A stretch of 64,000 nucleotides of DNA from NCBI RefSeq assembly GCF_949628265.1, contig NC_088788.1, forward strand, positions 35,202,335 to 35,266,334. The letters run 5' to 3'. The translations under genes were made by a program, and so were the position numbers. The stretch's first letter is position 1, and each line of letters begins with the position of its first letter. This document shows positions 47,555-56,970 of the stretch, in pieces. The DNA comes from Cloeon dipterum (lineage: Eukaryota; Arthropoda; Insecta; Ephemeroptera; Baetidae). The notes beneath the pieces were generated by a model, which was not told the DNA's origin, did no database searches, and saw only the letters and a program-made list of their open reading frames with translations.

Positions 47555-50500
47555 TCACTTTCGCAAAGACTGGTAGTAGTTGGAAAGAACCGTCCAAGCG
47601 CGAGGCGCCATGAATCCATCAGGAGGATTCTGCCCGCTGCGTGCCAAACCTGAGAAAAGGGTAATCCGATTAATTCGCAATTTCCATTTGGCTTAACGAG
47701 ATTCTTACCACGCATCTTAGTTCCCGAAATGAACTCAAAGTCGTCTTTCCTGCTCGGCTCAAAGAACTCCATGGCCTTTTTAGTCTTGTCGTAAGCTGCC
47801 ACCCTGAAGGGCAAGATTTCCAGTCCTGGCAATCCAGGGGCCATGGAGAGCACACGGCTGCCGTGCGTGGCGTCGTAAAGGTCGCGCGAGGGAGGGTCAG
47901 GGTGGGGCATGCCTGCAGGGTCGCGCCCCACGATGTAGAAGTTAGCACCAGCGTTCATCCGCGCCTTCGCGTGCCATTGCACCTGAGAACAAAATCAAAT
48001 TTTTTTATGGATTGAAATGAAAGGGTTTTAATTTGTTGTAAAAATGGGTATTTTTGAGTGAGAAGATAAAAATTGCACGATCAGAATGCTGGGATTCTTC
48101 CCGGAGGTCAAATAAGCCCATCAGAACAGGTTAGACATGGAACCCTGGCGTCAGGGTAGCCCTTTAACGATCAACATAATTAAATTCGCAAGTGTGGAAG
48201 TTTAACCGACACCTGACAGGCTCTGTATTGGTTCGATTTGCAAGATCTGCGCACCGTTGGATCCTGATGCGCCCTAAATCGCGTTCCTGAGGCTTCCAAA
48301 GGGTCAAGTTAAACATATTCTAAAAGCTCTCGACTTGGCCGTTTCAACGGTGTGCAGATCTTGTAAATCGAACCAATACAGAGTCCGTTGGAGGTCACTA
48401 AGTGCCTACTCATCAAAATTTGATAATTTCAATCGCTTGAAAGCTACCCTGACGCCAGGATTCGATTCCTCAGCTGTTCTGGTGCTCTGTTCCACCTTAC
48501 CTCGGTAGGCCCAGCGTACATCATGGGCGAGGGGAAGATGGCCAACAAGGTGGATGCAGGGTCGAGCACGCCCTCGTCAAGTACAGCTCGGTGTTGCTGC
48601 ATCCTGGTAAGCAGCGGCACGTCGTCCTCCTTGGTCCACCCTCCGAGGGGGTGCAGCAGCAGCACCGGCCGACGGAAGCCGCGATCCTCCAGTAGCCGCC
48701 GCCGCGTGTCCTGTCGATGGTTATTCATTATTGGCTTTTTGAGCTTACGTCAGCGACGCACCTGCATCAGGAGAGCGTGTCCGTTGTGGATTGGGTTGCG
48801 CAGCTGGAAGGCGAAGACAGCGTCCGCACCCATTGCTCGGCACCGCTCGCGGATCTCGTTGGGCGTGAGACGGTACTCGTCCAGTCCGTCGTGCCACTGG
48901 ATGCGGTCCAGCACCTCCAGCTCGCCTCCCACCAGCCAATCTCCACTCTCGTAGATCATCTGAAGCGTTTTTTGTGATTTGTGTTCAGTAAATACTCATA
49001 AGTTACATAAGATTTTAAAATTATTCCAAAATTTCGACTTTTAAGGTATCCAAAGGGCAATTATGACTGAATATTTCATATCTTCAAATTCCCTGACACT
49101 AAATTTGAATTTTTCAGGGTCAAAAACCTATGAAATGACACAGAACTCAATAATTTAGAACAATTATGTGTTTTGACACGTCAGAGTCGAACCTTGAAGG
49201 TTGTACTAAACCTCAAATGATTCAGTTTGGTGTACTCAAGAAAATAGGACACGAAATTTTTTATTTCATCTACGCTAGGCACGCATTAGACCAATTTTTA
49301 CCTTGATGTAGGGGTGTCCCTGATTGTTAATTCCAAACTGTCTGCAGCTCCTTTCCTCCTTGCGGTGCGGGTAGAATTGCGGCTTACGCATGATGGCTAT
49401 GGGACGGCCGTCATGGTTCAAAGTGATAGCCGAGCAGCCTTCGAGCCGCTCCTTGTCCTCGGTGGTCACGGGAAGGACGATTGGAATCGACTGGTTCGTC
49501 ACCTTTGTGGATCCGTTTAGCAGGCAGCCAAAGTGCTGGCACTGAGGAGCGAAAAAGTCATGAAATTGGACAAATCCGCATCAGTCACGCACCTGTAAAT
49601 ATTGGTCCTCGGTCATGAAGCCCTTGAGGGGATACGCCCAGCCCTCAGCGAGCACCTGCACCCACTGCAGGTCGATGGTGGTGATGCTGACTGACGGCAA
49701 CTCGAAAGCCTCCTGCTTGGCAGCGGCAATCTTGTTTTCTTCCACAAACAGCTCGTGGACGCGCGAGTCGCCGTTCATGGAGCGCGGAATGATTCCCTTT
49801 AGGATCCAAAAATGGAGTTAGAAAACTTTGATAATATATAATGGGAAAAATGTATCACATTTTCAATGAGCATCTCGACGACCTGGGTCATACTCTCGTC
49901 AACACTGCAGTCCACGGTCTTGACCACCAAATCAGGACACTCTGGCTTCTCGTATGCCTGGTCCAAACCAGTAAAACCTATGTAACAATAGCAAATATTT
50001 AAAAAAAATACACACATTAGAGGCTAAAAGAAAAATAATGTACATATATTTATTGCTTTATTATTAAATAATTTGTTTATATTCATTTTTACAATATATC
50101 GATTTACGACATGCCAAATACGCAAATTAAGTGAAATTAAATTAAAGACCGCCTTTGACGAAGTTTCTGAGCACACCAATCGATTCTTGAGGGTATATTT
50201 TTTCCAACCAAAATGTGTATAGCGCGACGTGCGTAGCACAAGTAGAACCTTTTTCCCGCCAAAACAGTATGAATGCGATAACTGCGCATGCTTGAGAGCT
50301 GGTTTGAGCAGAGAGACCACCTGTATGAATGACTTCTTTGTCAAATCCAGCCAGCTCTGACGCACGCGCAGTTCTCGCATTCATACTGTTTTGGCGGGGA
50401 AACAGTTCTACTTGTGCTACGCACGTCGCGCTACACTTTTTGGTTGAAAAAAATACCCACTTTACCTAAATTAACCCTCAAGAATCGATTGGTGTGCTCA

Positions 50501-53500
50501 GAAACTTCCTCAAAAGACGGTCTCTAAGCCGTTCCCACCAGCCGCCGCCTTAAATCTCGCAGCTGACAGTTAGACCTTTTAAGAAGTTTTACCCATTTAC
50601 CTTTGATGTCTCCCTTGCGAGCCTTCTTGTACAGTCCCTTGACGTCCCTCGTTTCGCAGATGTTCAAGGGTGTGTCAACGAACACCTCAAAGAAAGGCAA
50701 GTCGCTCTCTCGGTGCACCTTACGTGCCATATCACGGTCCTGCGCAAATTAATTTCAAAATCATGTAGAGCAAGCTAAAATTTCGGCTCACTTTGCCGAA
50801 CGGCGAAACAAAGCTGCAGAGGGCGATGACACCGCTGTCGGCAAAGAGCTTGGCCACTTCGGCTACGCGTCGGATGTTCTCCTCGCGGTCCTCCTTGGAG
50901 AAGCCGAGGTTCTTGTTCAATCCGGTGCGGATGTTGTCCCCATCGAGACTGTAAGCAGGCACGCCGCGGGCCACCAAGTAGGACTCGAGCTCAAAGCTGA
51001 TCGAGGTCTTCCCAGCACCCGACAAGCCTGTACACATTTAAAAGTATTATTTCCCGCCATTTGCAAGGTTTAAATACTTTTCAACGTTGACTAAAAATAA
51101 GGAAAAAGCTTAAAATTTCCAGGTTGCCATTTAAATTTTTGAGAAAAACGGCTGAAGAGTTTGCAGTCTCTCTATTGTAAAACCACGATTTCTTACAAAA
51201 TTTAGGGAATTTTTCCTCAGAATTCGCACACAGTTGGATAGATCGCGACGAGAGGGATCGAAATGAAGCGAAAATTTATTTAATTTTTCGAGTCATTATA
51301 AAGAAAATTGTTCTTTATTGTTGGCCTTTAAAGTTCTACTTGTATATAAGTGGAAAGACAATTTGAATTTACTGTTAAAAGGTCAAGTCAATTATATTGA
51401 AAATTCGGATGGCTTTCAGCACTGTTAAATTCCGGATGAGAATAATTTTACGGATGAAGTGCCAACCTGTAAACCAGACGGTGCATCCTCTGAACCCACG
51501 CAGGTGGCCAAGCACCTGACCTCGCTTGTCTCGGGAAACATGGTGCTTTTGCTCAGTCACATTCGTCGCCACTTGGAGCGCCTGCAGGGAGACTTTCGTC
51601 AGGTTTAATTCACAAATATTAGGTATTAGAATTAGAAAAATATATTTACAAAAGAAAGTAAAATTTTTAAGCAGATTGTTAGCAAAGCAGAAAGCACGTC
51701 GACAAGTTCACCATGCAAAAGCTTACCCAGGCCGAGGGTTGCGAAGAGAAACAACCCCCAAGCGAGCGAGAGACCAGCCCAGAGGAAGGGTGCATTTCCT
51801 GCAAAGATATTATTTAATGGAATAATGAAACCTCTCGATTTCTGATTTGCGACTCAGCGGAGATTTCACAAAAGCGTTTATGTTGGTAAAAAAAACTGTA
51901 TTAGAAACGCGATTTCTAAATTTTGGTAATAAAAAATGGGTGTTTCCATGAGAGATTTTTCAGATTTTCAAATCGGACTAATACAAAGCTCGTCAGGCGT
52001 CGTTTAAGTGGCTACTGCTACTGGCTTGACTGCTCAAGGGCTACCCTTGACACCAGGGTTTGATTTCTAACCTATTCTGATAGTATTATTTGACCTCAGG
52101 AGTATCCCCAGAACCACGCATGAACTAGAAAATGCCCTTTTTGAGATCTTAAATTGGAATTTAAAAAAAAACCTAAAATATCATTCGGATTCGGAAAATT
52201 CTAAAAAATTATTTCGCAATTATAAAAGTTGTTTGCCGTCTAAATAGGCATCTTTAAGCTCAAAGTTTGAAGGTTTTACCTTCCAAGAGGCTGGTTTTCC
52301 CAGATTTCACCCTGATATCCCGGGAAAACAGCCTCAAATTGTTTCGTCAAATTTGGAACCCCCCAAAAAATGGTGTTCAAAAAAGTTGATGAATTGCAGA
52401 CGATATTTTAATCTCTCGAGGAAACACCCTGATGCGAATTTCATAGAAATTTAAAAAAATGAAATTGCCGGCACACGACTTTTGGTACACACATGCAGCA
52501 CGCAGCAATTTTTATTTAATTATTTTGCTACAAACAAAAAATATATCATGTAAAAATACCGATTATATTTAACAAATTAATAACGAGTGTTTATATGGCT
52601 TTAGGGACGACAAGCACAATTGTAGGCAAAGCATGATAGAGTCATTAATCGGATGGCAGATCGGATCTCTCTAATAAAAATTAGAATTCGATCTCGTCGA
52701 AATTGGGTCGCGTGAAATTCGTCGCGTCACCGTCCGAAATTGAAATGCCATTTAGCTTTTTGTGTGCGCCGACTTTCTTCTTCTTCCTGACAGAAAACCA
52801 ATTAATTCAATCGCACACAAAGGTGGTATACGATAATAAAACCACTGCGGACCGAACACTACCAACTTGAGCCTTTTTAAAGTGGGTCGTGACAGAAACA
52901 GCGACTAAATTTGAGACGAAAAAAATGTGGAGCACAACTTAAATGGCTTTATCACTGCAGTTGGAATGTGTTTGCGAGAGAGGAGGACTGTTAATTGAAT
53001 AGCAAATATTATTGCCTTCTTCTTTCTTCTTTGCATTGCAATCATGATCATATAGTTTGCAGGAGTGAATGAACTCTCTTGCAAACAAAACACAAAGGCG
53101 CATTGACAGAAAAGTGAAACCACTCTGAGACTATAGTTGTGAGAAATATTTAGCTTTCAAAAATGCGTTTTTCCATTAGCCAAGGTGACCTTGGCGAACC
53201 GCATAAGGAAGTGAAATCAAAAAAATTACTGTCTCGCTGAAAGATTGCGGCCACAGAGAGAAATTTTCACTTCACACTTCACACGCGTTCCTGAAAAGTC
53301 GCCTAAGAGCAAAAGTTATCTGCAATATTTGCACAAGTAATATGGAGCGCGAGCACTGATTTAGATAAAAGGCAGAGATAAAAAAAACCATCAACCATCG
53401 CTCGGCTTGCAATACAAATTTAATCAATCGTCTGCCAGCCGAGTTTTTTTATTTACACACAGCATCCTCGGAACTTTCTGAACAAGCCACCATCTGTGTC

Positions 53501-54850
53501 TTTTCCTCATCTGCCGTTCGCAGGGGCGTGCGAAACTGTTGATTTTAATTGCCAACTTTATAATATGTTTCTGCTTGAGCAAATAAAAACCAGTTTGCTA
53601 TTCGTATTTTTACAATGATCAATTCCCTTGACCAACTACACATTAAACTAACTCTCCCCTGGAGGCTTTTCACGCCACTGTGCTGATTGAATGAAGTAAT
53701 AAGTTGTATGTATATTAACTGTCGTAATTGTGTACATATCGGGAAGAGTTGGTCGGCGCGAGGAAAGCAAACAGCACAATATGAGGAAAGAGCTGTTTGT
53801 TATTTGTTGGCAGAGCTTCTTCAAGTTATTCCCGAGAATTATATTAGCATATTTTCCTGTTTGTAATATTGCATGCCTCGAATTTTGCTGACAGCAAGGT
53901 CAATGTCAATCAGAATATGAAGAAGATATTCATAACTGAAAAATAAGGAAAGTAGAACAAAAATTTGAATATTTGCAAATTTATTTTGAGATTATGATCG
54001 ATATTGGATTGTTTTGCACAATTTAATGTGCATGAATATTAGAAACTATTTTCCCTGTTTGTTAAAAAAGGTTTTTAAGTTTTTTGCCTTAAATGAATTT
54101 GATCAGGAATCAAGATGATGTACATCACAGCAACAGATAAAGTAGAGCTATACAGGCCAAAAATTAAGAATATTTTGCATTGTTGGCTATAGTGAGTTTA
54201 ATATTTGTGAAATTTAGCAACAGTTTATCTCTAAAATTATGACCTAGGAATATAGTTAAATTTCAGATTTTGCCAAATTCCTCAAAAAATTTAAATTATT
54301 TCGATTATTTCTCGTTGCAATCTATCCATTAGTGTGTGAATTGTTGGGAAAAATTCCCTAAATTGTGAAATAAATCGTGGTTTTCAGCAAGGAGACAGTG
54401 CTTGATTAGCATGCAAACTTTTGAGCCGATTTTCTCACAAATTTAAACAGCATCCTTGGAAATATTTAGCTATTTCCTTTTCTTCATATTTAGATAATTA
54501 ACCTCAATTAAAGGTAAAAAGATTATTAAAAATAATTTTCTGTAAAGCTTTACTTTAAACAAATTGCTATTTCTAAATAAAAATAAAACTTTTTAATTTT
54601 TGATTATATAAACTTTTCATTTAAGAGGATGACATCACACAAAAGCAATTATTGTAATCAGTTTATACCAATATCAAGGATGAATTTTTAGTGCCCAGAG
54701 TGCCCATAAATCTATACAAATTTTGTTAGAGTGAATAATTCTAAGGCGATGAATAAAATAATGTTTTCTCAGTTAAAAGAATAAGCAGGATGAAGTAAAG
54801 TAAAAGATTCTAACCGTGCGCTGCTTTTTGCTCTCCTTATCATTGGGCAT
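47555..54850 (-). CDS. Papss: PAPS synthetase (APS kinase + ATP sulfurylase fusion)
   Basis: Eleven exons: 54815-54850, 51467-51581, 50792-51027, 50601-50739, 49859-49977, 49593-49796, 49302-49541, 48762-48959, 48501-48710, 47709-47982, 47555-47649; 621 residues, the metazoan length. It makes 3'-phosphoadenylyl sulfate, the universal sulfate donor, from sulfate and two ATP. The N-terminal APS kinase shows [17 protein letters not shown], the P-loop [27 protein letters not shown] and [20 protein letters not shown]. The C-terminal sulfurylase shows [31 protein letters not shown] (the HxGH nucleotide-binding motif), [27 protein letters not shown] and [15 protein letters not shown], and ends near YYQSL. 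Exon 1 ([12 protein letters not shown]) resembles the lysine-rich start of PAPSS2 and lies 3.2 kb upstream of exon 2. An alternative in-phase first exon is at 51,727-51,795. Confidence 0.93.
48098..48482. mobile_element. Family C foldback element in a PAPSS intron
   Basis: Left end about CCCGGAGGTCAAATAAG…AGAACAGG, then CCTGGCGTCAGGGTAGC; right end GCTACCCTGACGCCAGG…CAGCTGTTCT. Interior halves are also inverted copies (TGGTTCGATTTGCAAGATCT against AGATCTTGTAAATCGAACCA). It lies between exons 9 and 10. Related partial copies are at 24,080, 45,055 and 51,990. Confidence 0.75.
50147..50522. mobile_element. Long palindromic (foldback) element in a PAPSS intron
   Basis: Outer ends are GACCG and CGGTC. 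The arms then match over about 150 bases each, including AAGTTTCTGAGCACACCAAT, CGATTCTTGAGGGT, GCGCGACGTGCGTAGCACAA, GTAGAAC and CGCCAAAACAGTATGAATGC. The right arm carries a small extra segment. The centre is about 70 bases. Transcribed within the PAPSS pre-mRNA it would form a long RNA hairpin. No second copy is seen in the window. Confidence 0.8.
50518..50577. mobile_element. MITE-like element family A, fragment 4
   Basis: GGTCTCTAAGCCGTTCCCAC, CAGCCGCCGCCTTAAATCTC and a GCTGACAGTTAGACC end match the right part of the copy at 57,840. It directly abuts the right end of the long palindrome, so one element probably inserted into or beside the other. Confidence 0.5.
51160..51345 (-). repeat. 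Dispersed repeat family D, inverted copy
   Basis: Reads CAGTCTCTCTATTGTAAAAC, CACGATTT, TTAGGGAATTTTTCC, TTGGATAGATCGCGACGAGA and GGCCTTTAAAG on the plus strand, the reverse complement of the other family copies. It is in the intron between PAPSS exons 2 and 3. Confidence 0.6.
51727..51795 (-). CDS. Papss: Alternative first coding exon of PAPSS
   Basis: ATG followed by 22 more codons ([14 protein letters not shown]…SAW) and a GTAAGC donor, in phase 0 with the acceptor of PAPSS exon 2 only 145 bases away. It would replace the lysine-rich [12 protein letters not shown] start with a Ser/Arg/Gly start lacking acidic residues, the composition of a possible mitochondrial or other targeting peptide. 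It needs transcript evidence; a chance open stretch of 69 bases with a donor is possible. Confidence 0.45.
51990..52105 (+). repeat. Family C element fragment (PAPSS intron 1)
   Basis: GGGCTACCCTTGACACCAGG, GTTTGATTTCTAACC, TATTCTGATAG and TTATTTGACCTCAGGA match the reverse complement of the left terminus and flank of the 48,098 element. This shows that the family's terminus extends past the AGAACAG motif. Confidence 0.5.
52681..52786 (-). CDS. Orphan terminal coding exon, gene unidentified
   Basis: A strong acceptor (GGTTTTCTGTCAG) is followed, in phase 1, by 34 codons and a TAA. The peptide starts with a basic patch ([13 protein letters not shown]) and ends [19 protein letters not shown], which reads like a real cytoplasmic C-terminal tail. 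It lies inside the first PAPSS intron on the same strand. Its upstream partner is unknown. One possibility is the PAPSS first exon read in another frame (from the ATG at 54,842), since that frame joins this exon in phase. I do not recognise the family. Confidence 0.4.
54140..54450 (+). repeat. Dispersed repeat family D, copy 4
   Basis: GTAGAGCTATACAGGCC, AAAAATTAAGAATATTTTGC, ATTGTTGGC, TTGCAATCTATCCATTAG, CCCTAAATTGTGAAATAAAT and GGAGACAGTGCTTGATTAGC, then GCATGCAAACTTTTGAGCC. It shares its right end most closely with copy 1. Confidence 0.65.
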
Positions 54851-56051
54851 TTCAGAGAAGCGAGAGATTATATTCGTGCGTAATTTGACGGAGGCTGGAC
54901 GTTGACTCGAAAAGCGCTCTTCTGCCCTCGTGGCCTACTTCCCAGGCGCACAAAATCCTCTCCTTTGGATACTGTCACGACGAACCTGCCAAAGAGAGAG
55001 GGAAATTCAGGATCGTACAATAAAATAAACATCCACGAGGCACCAATTTTCGAGTTGTTTTCACTCTCGGTCTCTGCAATTACCTGTAAGCTTGTCGATG
55101 GATGCCGGGTTTGGATGGTGCTAGCTCTAGCTCGTAGAGTGGCCGATGGAATCACACTGACAACTGACAGAAGGAAGGCCGTGCAGAATTATAGTATTTT
55201 AAAAAAATTAAAAGAAAAAAGCAGCACGAGAGCACGATGGGGGGATTTAACTCTGGTGGGTGGGATGGTGGGAGTTGACAGATTCGGTTGCACTCGACTC
55301 AGAGCGCGGAGCCAGCACTTCTGCTCTGTCTTATGATACAAGGACAAAGGGACAGTGCAGCCGATTTCTTGACTAGACGAACATGCCACCGTCTTAGCCG
55401 AAATATTCGATTCGGCAGCCGAAACAGAGCCGAAACGAGCACAATGCTTCGCCCACGGCGGCGCAGGGGGCGTGTTACACTAGGAAGAGTTTTAACAAGG
55501 AGATTCATATAGCAAACAAATAACTCCGTGGTATGGGACCAAAAAGGAGAAAAGGGTTTGAAAAATATCATTAATTTAATTTTGAAGTGCTTCGTGTATT
55601 TTTTTATATATTTTTATGAAGTTTTTTTTTAGCTCCAATAAAATTATTTTATCTACTCCTTAAAGACTCCCCTTGATTGGCAAGCTGGAGAACGGTTTTA
55701 CAGATGTTAAAGAATGTATATGCAATTAAACCGGTTTAAAAAAGGCTTTTTGACATAATATGTAGAAATATTTGTCATATTTCACCTTTAATCGAATATA
55801 TTTTGTTAAAAATCTACAGTTTTAAAAATTATTTTATTTTAAAATTCCACCAATTCCGTAATAAAAAGGAATTATTTAAAAACTACCGGTTAGTTTATCG
55901 TTGTTCCGGTATGAAAATATATCGATTATTCCAACTTGAGTTGACATGACAGCAAAATCAAAACATACACCTGAAAACTGAAAAGTGAAAACATTCGTTC
56001 TTGCTGATTATCCAGAAGTTCCAGAACAAAAGTCCTCCGGTGTCATTAACA
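54851..56051. promoter_or_regulatory. Divergent spacer between PAPSS and TRAPPC5
   Basis: Holds the PAPSS 5' UTR and promoter and the TRAPPC5 promoter. GC-richer DNA at 54,880-55,500 has open minus-strand stretches (for example codons around 55,082-55,155 ending at a GTAATT donor) that could be non-coding PAPSS leader exons. The part nearer TRAPPC5 is AT-rich. Confidence 0.4.
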
Positions 56052-56781
56052 ATGAACAATTCAAGTTTTGGCGCTTGTCCAGCCAAGACAAGCATCCTGG
56101 ACAGATCCCTGAGCAAAGGCAAGGGAGAAGTCAGCCTCAGTGCATTCGCTCTGCTTTTCTCAGAAGTGGTCCAGTATTGTCAGACTAAGGTCTACACTGT
56201 TCCTGAGCTACAGAAAAAGTATTATTTATTAAGTACTATAAATCAAACCTCACAAATATTATTTTAGGCTTCATGAAATTGGGTTGGACGTTGGCAGCCG
56301 GATTGTTGACCTTTATTTTGTGCGCGACAAAAATTGCAAGCGTGAGACAAAACTGCTCAACATTCTGCTATTCATTAAAACCACCGTGTGGAAAGTAAGA
56401 AGTTGCTTACTCTATACCTGACAGTTGACAGTATTATTTGTATTAGAATCTGTTTGGAAGAGAGGCAGACAAATTGGAACATGCTAATGATGACGAGCGT
56501 ACCTACTATATCATCGAGAAAAATGCTCTGGTCAACTCGTTTGTGTCAGTGCCAAGGGACAAGAGCAGTCTGAACTGCGCCATTTTCACTGCTGGCATCG
56601 TCGAAGCTATTCTCACTTCTTGCAACTTTGTAAGACTCTGCCTGTGAAAAGCCTTTCTCTTTTTAATGGTTTCAATTTTTAGCCTGCAAAGGTTTCTGCC
56701 CATTGGCATCAAGGCACCACCTACATGATTAAGTTTGATGAAAGCGTCACCTCCAGGGACCAGCAGCTTGAAGAAAGATAA
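56052..56781 (+). CDS. TRAPPC5: TRAPPC5 (Trs31) trafficking complex subunit
   Basis: Four exons (56,052-56,218; 56,268-56,394; 56,447-56,629; 56,683-56,781), 191 residues, the family's length. TRAPPC5 is a Bet3-fold core subunit of the TRAPP complexes, which act as exchange factors for Rab1/Rab11-type GTPases in ER-Golgi and Golgi traffic. Visible family blocks are GEVSLSAFALLFSEVVQYCQ near the N-terminus, RETKLLNILLFIKTTVWKNL, FGREADKLEHANDDERTYYI, NCAIFTAGIVEAIL and PAKVSAHWHQGTTYMIKF. A longer reading upstream begins at TTG, so the ATG at 56,052 is preferred. It is complete and shows nothing unusual. Confidence 0.95.
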
Positions 56782-56881
56782 ATCTAATTTCTATACATGT
56801 TATGCGTGTTTTCATGGTTTAAGTCTCATGTATGTGTTAATTAATCTAAGCATAACAAAAACAAGAAAAGTGTCTGTTGAA

Positions 56882-56887
56882 AATAAA
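56882..56887 (+). terminator. Poly(A) signal of TRAPPC5, overlapping the SUMF1 3' end
   Basis: AATAAA 100 bases after the TRAPPC5 stop. Minus-strand AATAAA signals at 56,933-56,938, 56,921-56,926 and 56,892-56,897 lie 30-80 bases beyond the SUMF1 stop. The two convergent 3' UTRs therefore probably overlap. Confidence 0.6.
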
Positions 56888-56970
56888 GCCCTTTATTATG
56901 CTATGACTTGGAATGTATAATTTATTCTAAATTTTATTAAATGAATACAAAAGAACTTTATCATGCACAT

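Noticed and set aside
48450-48465. A tRNA gene suggested by GGATTCGATTCC
   Set aside because: No cloverleaf or A-box can be drawn around it, and the sequence is the terminus of a repeated foldback element.
50147-50522. Palindrome considered as a CRISPR-like or tandem-repeat array
   Set aside because: There are only two arms in inverted orientation, no regularly spaced direct repeats, and the setting is an animal intron.
54868-55155. A 95-codon minus-strand ORF upstream of PAPSS
   Set aside because: It includes splice-like junctions and ends in stops before the PAPSS start; more likely leader exons and introns than a separate protein.
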